A DNA stretch of 46,569 nucleotides from Maritimibacter sp. Lineage in GTDB: Bacteria > Pseudomonadota > Alphaproteobacteria > Rhodobacterales > Rhodobacteraceae. The notes beneath the pieces were generated by a model. It was given only the letters and a program-made list of their open reading frames with translations, had not been told where the DNA came from and ran no database searches. The stretch spans positions 1 to 46,569 of the forward strand of contig JAABTN010000023.1 in NCBI GenBank assembly GCA_011389895.1, written 5' to 3'. The position numbers were made by a program, and so were the translations under genes. Below, in pieces: positions 1 through 8,075 of the stretch. How positions within the stretch are numbered: position 1 is the stretch's first letter; each line of letters starts with the position of its first letter.

Positions 1-396
1 GATGGTCACGGGCACGAAGGCCGAGCGTCGGCGCATCTCTTCCAGCGCCCGCGCGGTCTTGTCGGGGTCAAGCCAGACGAGCTTTTCCAGACGGGCCAAG
101 ACCGCCTCGGGGTCACCGGCCTCTTCGCGCACCATGACGATGGAGTAATTCTGTTCGTTTCCCGCGAGCAAGACCCCCTTGCGGTCGAAAATCAGCCCCC
201 GCGCCGGGGGCAAGAGCCGCATGTTGATCCGGTTTTCTTCCGCAAGCATCCGGTATTCATCCGCCTGCTCAACCTGCATGGACCGCATCCGCCCGACCAG
301 CACACCGGCCACGGCGAGTTGCAGACCCCCCAGAAACAGCCCGCGCCGCGTGATGCGCCGGGTGCTTTTCTCGCTGTCAGCAGGGGAGCGTCTCAT
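1..396 (-). CDS. mrdA: Penicillin-binding protein 2, N-terminal part (truncated by window edge)
   Basis: This is the first 132 codons of the transpeptidase that cross-links peptidoglycan during elongation with RodA and MreBCD. The frame starts at an ATG that overlaps the mreD stop (ATGA), which indicates translational coupling. A basic N-terminus (MRRSPADSEKSTRR) leads into one membrane anchor (about residues 18-37). The PBP dimerisation-domain opening follows, with ENRINMRLLPPARGLIFDRK and LLAGNEQNYSIVMV, both typical of PBP2. The transpeptidase domain lies outside the window. Identity rests on these motifs and on the position directly after mreD. Confidence 0.93.
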   Translation of the reverse strand, partial: MRRSPADSEKSTRRITRRGLFLGGLQLAVAGVLVGRMRSMQVEQADEYRMLAEENRINMRLLPPARGLIFDRKGVLLAGNEQNYSIVMVREEAGDPEAVLARLEKLVWLDPDKTARALEEMRRRSAFVPVTI

Positions 397-932
397 GCCA
401 CATGTGCCTCCGGATCAATCGAGCCGGGTTTGAGCCATTCGACCCGCAAGCCGAGCGTCGAGATCAACACCACGATGGGGTAGAACACCACCGTGACCAC
501 GGCCTCCAGCAAGGACAGGCCAAAGGCCGGTTGCGGGACGATGAACACACCAAGGATCAGGCGCTCTGCCAACATCATCAGAACCACCACAACCGCGACC
601 GTCGCCCATTCCACGCCGAACCCCTGGTCTGCAAGCTGCACGCGACGCGCGCGCAGGGCCTCGATCGCGATGATGGCGAGGAAGGGCGCGATGAACGGTG
701 CCGACAGCGTCAGCATATCGGCAATCACCAGAACCGCAGCCACCAGCAGAACCGGCAGATAATCCGGGCGCCGCACGCTCCAGGCAAAGGCGAAGCACAG
801 GATGAGATCGGGCGGGGCAAAACCGCCCGGCCCCATGTCGAGCGGCAGCATCCGGGTGAACAGCACGATCGCCGAAATCAGGAGAAACCCGAGCGCGTAA
901 AGGATGCGGCGCAAGAGATAGGCGTCGATCAT
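393..932 (-). CDS. mreD: Rod shape-determining protein MreD
   Basis: A 179-residue inner-membrane protein of the elongasome that works with MreC, MreB and PBP2/RodA. It is almost entirely hydrophobic, with about five membrane segments (for example residues 10-27, 60-75, 78-92, 108-125 and 140-160). Sequence conservation in MreD is low, so the call rests on size, topology and the invariant order mreB-mreC-mreD-mrdA. It overlaps mreC by four bases at its start and mrdA by three at its end, so the three genes are probably translationally coupled. Confidence 0.9.
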   Translation of the reverse strand: MIDAYLLRRILYALGFLLISAIVLFTRMLPLDMGPGGFAPPDLILCFAFAWSVRRPDYLPVLLVAAVLVIADMLTLSAPFIAPFLAIIAIEALRARRVQLADQGFGVEWATVAVVVVLMMLAERLILGVFIVPQPAFGLSLLEAVVTVVFYPIVVLISTLGLRVEWLKPGSIDPEAHVA

Positions 933-1924
933 TGCAGAACCTCCACCGTCTCGTCACCCGCTTCGGCTTCGGCTTCGGGCGGGCAGGTGTCGGGGCGTTC
1001 CGCCCCCGGTTCCAGATCCGCGCATTCGGCGGGCATGCCGTCCGCGACCGGGGCCAGAACCGGGTTCATCACCACGAGCGCGCCGGTGCCCTCGACCCGT
1101 TCACCGGGGTGGGATCGCAAGACGCGCAGGAATTCCAGCCGCTCGTAATCCGCCGCAAGACGCACCCGGAGCCGACGATCCACGCCCTGCACGATCTCGC
1201 CGACAAGTAGTCCGGCGGGAAACACCCCGCCATCGCCCGATGACATCACCCGGTCGCCAGGGCGCACCAGATCGCGGTTCTCGATGAAATCGAGCGGCGG
1301 GGCGGGCGAATTGTCACCCGACAGGATCGCGGTTTGCCCCGAGGGCTGGATCGTCACCGGGATGCGCGAATTCGAATCGCTCAGGAGGATCACGCGGGCG
1401 GTCCGTTCACCGACCCCGGAAATCCGACCGACCAGCCCGATCCCGTCCATCGCCGCCCATCCGTCGATCAGCCCGTCCCGCGACCCGATGTTCAAGAGCA
1501 CAGATTGGCGAAACGGCGACCCGCTGTCAGCCAGCACCACGCCGGTGACATAAGACAGCCGCGGATCAAGCCGGACGTTGTTTAGATCACGAAGTTTCGC
1601 GTTTTCCTGCTCCAGCTGAAGGGCGGCCTCCTTCCACGCCTTCATTTGCTGCAGCTCGCGGCGAAGTTCCTGGTTCTGTTCATAAATTCGCGCGTAGGAT
1701 TGGAACCCGTCCACCATGTCGCTCGCCTTGGTCACCGGCACGAGCGCCCATTCGAAAGATGGCACCACCTTGTCCACAAGGTTGGCGCGGAATTGTTCCA
1801 CGCGCGGGCTGTCGATCCGCCACAAGAGAAACAGCGCGAACAGGATGAACAGCGTCAAGCCGATCAGGATGCGCCTGATCGGGCCTACGTATTCCTCGTT
1901 TCGTTGCCGTGTCGGTTTCGCCAA
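929..1924 (-). CDS. mreC: Rod shape-determining protein MreC
   Basis: A 331-residue bitopic protein that scaffolds the elongation machinery in the periplasm. It has a short cytoplasmic tail, a membrane helix near residues 16-37, a coiled coil at about 75-115 (YEQNQELRRELQQMKAWKEA) and then the MreC beta-domain (VTGVVLADSGSPFRQSVLLN, VGRISGVGERTARVILLSD). The C-terminal 30 residues are acidic and probably disordered. The start appears to be TTG: no upstream ATG fits, and an AGGGGG ribosome-binding site sits about six bases before it. The gene lies 43 bp downstream of mreB and overlaps mreD by four bases. Confidence 0.93.
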   Translation of the reverse strand: MAKPTRQRNEEYVGPIRRILIGLTLFILFALFLLWRIDSPRVEQFRANLVDKVVPSFEWALVPVTKASDMVDGFQSYARIYEQNQELRRELQQMKAWKEAALQLEQENAKLRDLNNVRLDPRLSYVTGVVLADSGSPFRQSVLLNIGSRDGLIDGWAAMDGIGLVGRISGVGERTARVILLSDSNSRIPVTIQPSGQTAILSGDNSPAPPLDFIENRDLVRPGDRVMSSGDGGVFPAGLLVGEIVQGVDRRLRVRLAADYERLEFLRVLRSHPGERVEGTGALVVMNPVLAPVADGMPAECADLEPGAERPDTCPPEAEAEAGDETVEVLQ

Positions 1925-1967
1925 GATTGCCCCCTGGCCTTACGGGTCGCGCGGCCGATGGCCGGCC

Positions 1968-3074
<1,107 letters not shown>

Positions 3075-3195
3075 TTATATGTGTCGCCGTGCTTCAGGGA
3101 AAGGGGGTGCGCTGCCCTGTCCGGCAAATTCTTGCCGCTCACATCGTCGCGAAAATCTCCCGCAAACCCGCACCTGCACCGGCAAAATTGTCCGG

Positions 3196-3233
3196 GCGCG
3201 CGGGGGGGTGCGCCACGCTTGGCCCCCCGCGTG
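3196..3233 (-). terminator. Probable intrinsic terminator after leuA
   Basis: On the minus strand, ten bases downstream of the leuA stop, a GC stem of about ten pairs (plus-strand arms GCGCGGGGGG and CCCCCCGCGT, one G-T pair) is followed after a few bases by TTTT (minus strand CCGGACAATTTTG). The loop is about 15 bases. It would separate leuA from mreB. The U-run is short and displaced, so efficiency is uncertain. Confidence 0.5.
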
Positions 3234-3242
3234 CCCGATGTT

Positions 3243-4805
3243 TCAGCTCACGTCAGTATAGCGCACTTCGGGCGAAGATTTCGCCAACCGCACCTGAAGC
3301 CGGTTCAGCGCCGTGATATACGCCTTGGCCGAGGCCACGACGGTATCGGTATCCGCCGATTGCCCTGTCGAAATCCGGCCGCCTTCCGACAGGCGCACCG
3401 ACACGGTGGCCTGTGCATCGGTGCCTTCGGTCACGGCAGAGACCTGGTAAATCTCGAGCCGTGCCTCGGTCGGGAACAGGGCCTTCACCGCGTTGAAAGT
3501 GGCATCCACCGGACCGTCACCGGTCTGCGTGGTCGAGACCTCTTCGCCGTCGATTTCCAGCACGATATCGGCGGTTTGTGGGCCTTCGGTGCCGCAGACG
3601 ACCTTGAGCAACTTCAGCTTGATCTTCTCGACCGCCTTGTCGCCCGCCGTATCGGTGACCAGCGCGATGATGTCGTCGTCGTAGACCTCTTTCTTGCGGT
3701 CCGCCAAGGATTTGAACCGCACGAAGATGTCCTTGAGCTGGTTATCCCCAACCTCGAGGCCCAGCGCGTTCAACTTATCGCGCAACGCGGCACGCCCCGA
3801 ATGCTTGCCCAAGGGAAGCTGGCTCGAGGCAAGGCCGATGTCCTCGGGCCGCATGATCTCGAACGTTTCGGCGTTCTTCAGCATCCCGTCCTGGTGGATG
3901 CCGCTTTCGTGTGCGAAGGCGTTCTTGCCCACGATGGCCTTGTTGTATTGGACCGCGAAACCCGAAACCTGCGCCACGCGGCGGCTGATCTGCATGATCT
4001 TGCGCGTATCGACACCCGTGGAATAGGGCATGATGTCGTTGCGCACCTTGAGCGCCATCACGACCTCTTCCAGCGCGGTGTTGCCCGCGCGTTCGCCCAG
4101 ACCGTTGATGGTGCTCTCGATCTGCCGCGCGCCCGCTTCAACGGCGGCGAGGCTGTTGGCTGTCGCCATGCCGAGATCGTTGTGGCAATGGGTTGCAAAA
4201 ACCACCTCGTCCGCGCCGGGCACCTTTTCGATCAGCATGCGGATCAGATCGGCGCTTTCGCGGGGCGCGGTGTAGCCCACGGTATCGGGGATGTTGATCG
4301 TCGTGGCCCCCGCCTTGATCGCGATCTCGATCACCCGGCAGAGGTAATCGTGTTCGGTCCGGGTCGCGTCCATCGGCGACCATTGCACGTTGTCACAGAT
4401 GTTGCGCGCATGGCTTACCGTGTCGTGGATCAGGTCGGCCATCTCGTCTTGCGACAGGCCGGGAATGTCGCGGTGCAGGGGCGAGGTGCCGATGAAGGTA
4501 TGGATACGGGGACGGGCCGAATGTTTCACGGCCTCGTAGCAGCGGTCGATATCCTTGTAATTCGCACGTGCCAGCCCGCAGATCACAGATTGCTTCGATC
4601 GCAGCGCGATCTCTTTCACAGCGTCGAAATCCCCTTCGGAGGCGATGGGAAAGCCCGCTTCGATGATATCGACCCCCATGTCATCGAGCATCTCGGCAAT
4701 TTCGAGCTTCTCGTCGTGGGACATGGTCGCGCCCGGGCTTTGTTCGCCATCGCGCAGGGTCGTATCGAAAATCAGGACGCGGTCCTGGTCGGTCACACTG
4801 GTCAT
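3243..4805 (-). CDS. leuA: 2-isopropylmalate synthase
   Basis: Catalyses the first committed step of leucine synthesis, condensing acetyl-CoA with 2-oxoisovalerate. The 520-residue product has the full layout: a TIM barrel with the metal-binding start FDTTLRDGEQSPGAT (about residues 13-27), HCHNDLGMATANSLAA with the two metal-binding histidines, the active-site region NAFAHESGIHQDGMLK, and the C-terminal regulatory domain for leucine feedback. Upstream lies a short Leu-rich leader reading frame with hairpins (4860-4977), so expression is probably leucine-responsive through attenuation. A purine-rich site (AAGAGAGAC) precedes the ATG. Confidence 0.97.
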   Translation of the reverse strand: MTSVTDQDRVLIFDTTLRDGEQSPGATMSHDEKLEIAEMLDDMGVDIIEAGFPIASEGDFDAVKEIALRSKQSVICGLARANYKDIDRCYEAVKHSARPRIHTFIGTSPLHRDIPGLSQDEMADLIHDTVSHARNICDNVQWSPMDATRTEHDYLCRVIEIAIKAGATTINIPDTVGYTAPRESADLIRMLIEKVPGADEVVFATHCHNDLGMATANSLAAVEAGARQIESTINGLGERAGNTALEEVVMALKVRNDIMPYSTGVDTRKIMQISRRVAQVSGFAVQYNKAIVGKNAFAHESGIHQDGMLKNAETFEIMRPEDIGLASSQLPLGKHSGRAALRDKLNALGLEVGDNQLKDIFVRFKSLADRKKEVYDDDIIALVTDTAGDKAVEKIKLKLLKVVCGTEGPQTADIVLEIDGEEVSTTQTGDGPVDATFNAVKALFPTEARLEIYQVSAVTEGTDAQATVSVRLSEGGRISTGQSADTDTVVASAKAYITALNRLQVRLAKSSPEVRYTDVS

Positions 4806-4859
4806 TGGAATGTCTCTCTTGTCTGTCTCAGCCTATGGGTCGCATGGCGCGGTGCAATT

Positions 4860-4894
4860 CCCCTGAGCGCTCGCGCCAAAGGCACGCTCAGAGG
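4860..4894 (-). promoter_or_regulatory. Attenuator-like hairpin in the leuA leader
   Basis: On the minus-strand transcript a ten-pair stem (CCTCTGAGCG with CGCTCAGGGG, one U-G pair) overlaps the stop codon of the Leu-rich leader peptide. An inner stem (TGCC, loop TTT, GGCG) can form within it. The inner GGCGCG can instead pair with CGCGCC about 20 bases downstream, giving a mutually exclusive fold. No U-tract follows the main hairpin, so it is not a textbook intrinsic terminator; control could be Rho-dependent or translational. The function is inferred from position. Confidence 0.5.
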
Positions 4895-4977
4895 CGGCTA
4901 AGAAGAAGCAGTGCGGCAAGACCAATGGAACGCCCGAAGGCGTCATGGGTCGCATGTCTGGTGGCCGCGTTGATCAT
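4888..4977 (-). CDS. leuL: Putative leuA leader peptide (29 residues, Leu-rich tail)
   Basis: A 29-codon frame upstream of leuA whose last ten residues read LAALLLLSRL. Six of these are Leu, with three consecutive CTT codons preceded by CTG. A stop codon sits inside the attenuator-like hairpin, as expected for a leucine attenuator. The ATG lies seven bases after the -10 hexamer TATAAA, so transcription probably begins at the A of the start codon and the message would be leaderless. trpL of Sinorhizobium meliloti is known to be leaderless in this way. A 12-base direct repeat (plus-strand ATGGGTCGCATG) occurs inside it (4945-4956) and again downstream (4835-4846). Confidence 0.68.
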   Translation of the reverse strand: MINAATRHATHDAFGRSIGLAALLLLSRL

Positions 4978-4983
4978 GGGTCA

Positions 4984-5011
4984 TTTATAGCTTTCCTGTC
5001 GTGAATGAAAA
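4984..5011 (-). promoter_or_regulatory. Predicted promoter of the leuL-leuA transcript
   Basis: On the minus strand, a -35-like TTTTCA (5006-5011) is separated by 16 bases from a -10-like TATAAA (4984-4989). The expected start is about 4977, at the leader-peptide ATG. The -35 match is four of six. The divergent SDR gene begins 54 bp beyond the -35. Confidence 0.5.
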
Positions 5012-5064
5012 GTGTCTTTTTCGCGCGATGTGGTCCGCTTCGCGCCGGTTCGCGTAGTCTGGTC

Positions 5065-5730
5065 ATGTCACGCAACGCCTTGATCCTCGGTGCCACCGGC
5101 GGCATCGGTGCCGCTGTCCACGCCCACCTTTCGGCAGAGGGTTGGGCCGTGACGGCACGTTCGCGCAAGGACGGGCTGGATTACGACAGACCCGACAGCG
5201 TCACGCAAACGCTCGCCTCGGTCGAGGGGCCCTTTGACCTTGTTTTCATCGCCACCGGCGCGCTCGTGATCGACGGGCACGGGCCAGAGAAGGCGTTGAA
5301 ACACCTGACCGCCGACGCGATGGCGGCCCAGTTTCGGGTAAACACGATCGGACCCGCGCTTGTCCTGCGCCATGTCGCGCGGCTCCTGCCCCGCGACCGG
5401 CGCGCGGTGGTGACCGCGCTGTCGGCCCGGGTCGGGTCGATCGGGGACAACCGGCTGGGCGGGTGGCACAGCTATCGCGCCGCCAAGGCCGCGTTGAACC
5501 AGATCATGCACGGCGCGGCGATCGAGCTTTCCCGCACGCATCCCCAATCCATCTGCGTGGCGCTGCACCCCGGCACCGTGGGCACCGCGCTAACCGAAAC
5601 CCACGGCAGGGGGCATGACAAGGTCACGCCCACCAAGGCCGCCGAAAACCTTCTTGGGGTTATCGACGGTCTGGGCGTTGAGGACAGCGGGCATTTTTTT
5701 GACTGGGCCGGCGACAGGGTGGTTTGGTGA
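5065..5730 (+). CDS. SDR-family oxidoreductase
   Basis: A short-chain dehydrogenase/reductase of 221 residues with an NAD(P)-binding GATGGIGAAV near the N-terminus and a catalytic Ser-Tyr-Lys set (TALSARVG, then YRAAK). It resembles the C-factor (CsgA-like) subgroup; the substrate is unknown. The start MSRNALILGATGG was preferred over an ATG 20 codons upstream because the Rossmann fold should begin at once. The stop overlaps the photolyase start (GTGA), so the two genes are translationally coupled, suggesting a linked role or at least co-expression. Confidence 0.88.
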   Translation: MSRNALILGATGGIGAAVHAHLSAEGWAVTARSRKDGLDYDRPDSVTQTLASVEGPFDLVFIATGALVIDGHGPEKALKHLTADAMAAQFRVNTIGPALVLRHVARLLPRDRRAVVTALSARVGSIGDNRLGGWHSYRAAKAALNQIMHGAAIELSRTHPQSICVALHPGTVGTALTETHGRGHDKVTPTKAAENLLGVIDGLGVEDSGHFFDWAGDRVVW

Positions 5731-7253
5731 GCCGTCTCGTTCTTGTTCTCGGCGATCAGCTTTCACCTGACCTGTCGGCGCTCTGCGCGGCGGACAAGTC
5801 CACCGATGTTGTCGTCATGGCCGAGGTTCATGGCGAAGCCCGCACCCCGGCCCACCACCCGCAAAAGATCGCGCTGATCTTTGCCGCAATGCGGAAATTC
5901 GCCACGAAACTGGAAGCGGAAGGCTGGCGGGTGCTTTATGCAAAGCTCGGTGACCCCGCGAACGCGCACAGCATCACGGGCGAGCTTTTGCGCCGGGCGG
6001 AAGAGACCGGCGCAACCTCGGTTCTCGCCACCACGCCCGGTGATCACCGGTTGATGCGGATGCTGGATGAGCTGCCCTTGCCGGTGTCGCGCAGGCCCGA
6101 CACGCGGTTCATTTCGACCCAGAAGGAATTCGAAGAATGGGCCGACGGGCGCAAAGAGCTTCGGATGGAGTTTTTCTATCGCCTGATGCGGCGCAAGACC
6201 GGGATCTTGATGGACGGCGACAAGCCGGTTGGTGGCAAATGGAATTTCGACCACGACAACCGGAAACCGGCGGTGCCCGACCTGTTTCGCCCCAAACCCC
6301 CACGGTTCAAGCCCGACCGCATCACCCGCGAAGTCCTGGATATGGTCGGGGCGGCGTTTCCCGACCATTTCGGCACGCTTGACGGGTTCTCATGGCCGAC
6401 GACAGCGGCCGAGGCCGAAGCGGCGGCGGATCATTTCTTCACCCATCGCCTCGCGTCGTTCGGTGATTACCAGGATGCGATGCTGGCGGATGATCCTTTC
6501 CTCTATCATTCGCTCCTGTCGCCCGCCCTCAACATCGGGCTTCTCGACCCGCTTGCGCTTTGCCAGCGTGCCGAAGCCGAATACCGCGCCGGACGTGCGC
6601 CGATCAATGCGGTTGAGGGGTTCATCCGCCAGATATTGGGGTGGCGGGAATACGTGCGCCGTCTCTACATGATGGAAGGCCCCGGCTATGTCACGCGCAA
6701 CGCCTTGGCCCATACGCGCGCGTTGCCCGCGCTTTACTGGGGCGCCAAGACCCATATGTCCTGCCTTTCCGAGACGGTGCGCCAGACACGCGACACCGCC
6801 TATTCCCACCATATCCAGAGGCTGATGATCACGGGCAATTTCGCGCTACTTGCCGGAGTCGATCCGGCCCATGTCCACGACTGGTATCTCGCGGTCTATG
6901 CCGACGCCTTCGAATGGGTCGAGGCCCCGAACACCATCGGGATGAGCCAGTTCGCGGATGGCGGGATCATCGCGTCGAAACCCTATGTGTCCTCGGCCAA
7001 TTACATCGCGAAGATGTCGGATTATTGCGATGGCTGCCACTACAGCGCGCAGGCAAAGACCGGCGCGAAGGCCTGTCCTTTCAATCTGCTATACTGGCAC
7101 TTCATCGACCGTCACGAAGCCCGCTTCAAATCGAACCGGCGCATGGGCAACGTTCTCGCCACATGGCGCCGGATGGAACCCGTGCGCAAAGAGACCATCT
7201 TGGCAGAGGCTGACGCCTTTCTCGCAAAGCTGGACGCGGGCGAGGTTGTTTGA
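5727..7253 (+). CDS. FeS-type (6-4) photolyase / cryptochrome PhrB-like
   Basis: A 508-residue member of the bacterial FeS-BCP/CryPro photolyases, which use FAD, a ribityllumazine antenna and a [4Fe-4S] cluster to repair (6-4) photoproducts. It starts VSRLVLVLGDQLSPDLSAL, typical of the N-terminal antenna domain. Four cluster cysteines are visible in MSCLSE, YCDGC and KACPF. The FAD region includes EGFIRQILGWREYVR and YSHHIQRLMITGNFALL. The start is taken as GTG overlapping the SDR stop; a TTG one codon earlier is the alternative. Family membership is clear; lesion specificity is inferred. Confidence 0.92.
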   Translation: MSRLVLVLGDQLSPDLSALCAADKSTDVVVMAEVHGEARTPAHHPQKIALIFAAMRKFATKLEAEGWRVLYAKLGDPANAHSITGELLRRAEETGATSVLATTPGDHRLMRMLDELPLPVSRRPDTRFISTQKEFEEWADGRKELRMEFFYRLMRRKTGILMDGDKPVGGKWNFDHDNRKPAVPDLFRPKPPRFKPDRITREVLDMVGAAFPDHFGTLDGFSWPTTAAEAEAAADHFFTHRLASFGDYQDAMLADDPFLYHSLLSPALNIGLLDPLALCQRAEAEYRAGRAPINAVEGFIRQILGWREYVRRLYMMEGPGYVTRNALAHTRALPALYWGAKTHMSCLSETVRQTRDTAYSHHIQRLMITGNFALLAGVDPAHVHDWYLAVYADAFEWVEAPNTIGMSQFADGGIIASKPYVSSANYIAKMSDYCDGCHYSAQAKTGAKACPFNLLYWHFIDRHEARFKSNRRMGNVLATWRRMEPVRKETILAEADAFLAKLDAGEVV

Positions 7254-7373
7254 GAAACGCCGCCTGCGGGGATAAGATGCATCCAAGACTCGATTAGCGT
7301 CCTTTGGACGGTTACACTTGCAGCGTGGCTGCCTCGGCGATCCGATGGGCCAGAACGCAACGAGGCATGGATC

Positions 7374-7985
7374 TTGGACAACACTCGTAAACGAAAAAGC
7401 GCTGCGGATCGCAGGGCCGAGATCATTGAAACGGTGATCGCGCTGTCTGCCGATATCGGCCCCGATCGCGTCACCACCCAGCACCTTGCCGACCGCGTCG
7501 GGGTGACCCAGCCCGCGATCTTCCGCCATTTCTCGACCAAGTCCGAGATCTGGGATGCCGTGTCTGCCCGCATCGCTGAAAACGTGACCGAGGCGGCCAA
7601 GCCAAAGGCGGACCAAACGGGCACACATTTGAGCAATGACACGATCCATGCGCACCTTGGGCGGTATTTCAAGCTGGTGCACCAGCGCCCCTCGGTCCCC
7701 TCGATCCTGCATTCGCGTGAATTGCAGGCCGGGAACGAAGCGCTACGGCTTCGGTTCCAGACCCTGATGCACAACCGCCGAACATGGATCGCGGACCTTG
7801 TTCACTGGGGGCAGAAAGACGGGCATCACCGCGCCGATCTCCGGGCGAAAGACATCGCGAACCTGATCCTGAACGCGGTTCAGGGGCTGTCAATGCAATG
7901 GACGCTGGAGAACCGGGGATTTGACCTGATCACCGAAGGCGGGCGTCTGACCGACACGCTCATGGACAGTATCCGCCAGCCCTGA
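7374..7985 (+). CDS. TetR/AcrR-family transcriptional regulator
   Basis: A 203-residue regulator with an N-terminal helix-turn-helix (about residues 10-55: RRAEIIETVIALSADIG, TTQHLADRVGVTQPAIFRHF) and an all-helical ligand domain. No ATG is available in frame; a TTG at 7374 has a GAGG site eight bases before it. Upstream, CGTCC-TTT-GGACG (7309-7321) could be part of an operator. The usual divergent target operon of a TetR protein is absent: the gene follows the photolyase at 120 bp and is convergent with the MORN gene, so its target cannot be inferred. Confidence 0.9.
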   Translation: MDNTRKRKSAADRRAEIIETVIALSADIGPDRVTTQHLADRVGVTQPAIFRHFSTKSEIWDAVSARIAENVTEAAKPKADQTGTHLSNDTIHAHLGRYFKLVHQRPSVPSILHSRELQAGNEALRLRFQTLMHNRRTWIADLVHWGQKDGHHRADLRAKDIANLILNAVQGLSMQWTLENRGFDLITEGGRLTDTLMDSIRQP

Positions 7986-8075
7986 AGGCAACTCACCCGC
8001 GCGGGGGCGGCTTTTTCGCGTGGCGGTGCGAAGGCGGCACCCGCCGCCCCAAGACCACTGAGCAACGGACGGGTG

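Noticed and set aside
7991-8015. GC-rich stretch before TTTTT between the TetR and MORN genes as a terminator
   Set aside because: Only a four-pair stem can be drawn next to the T-run, too weak to call.
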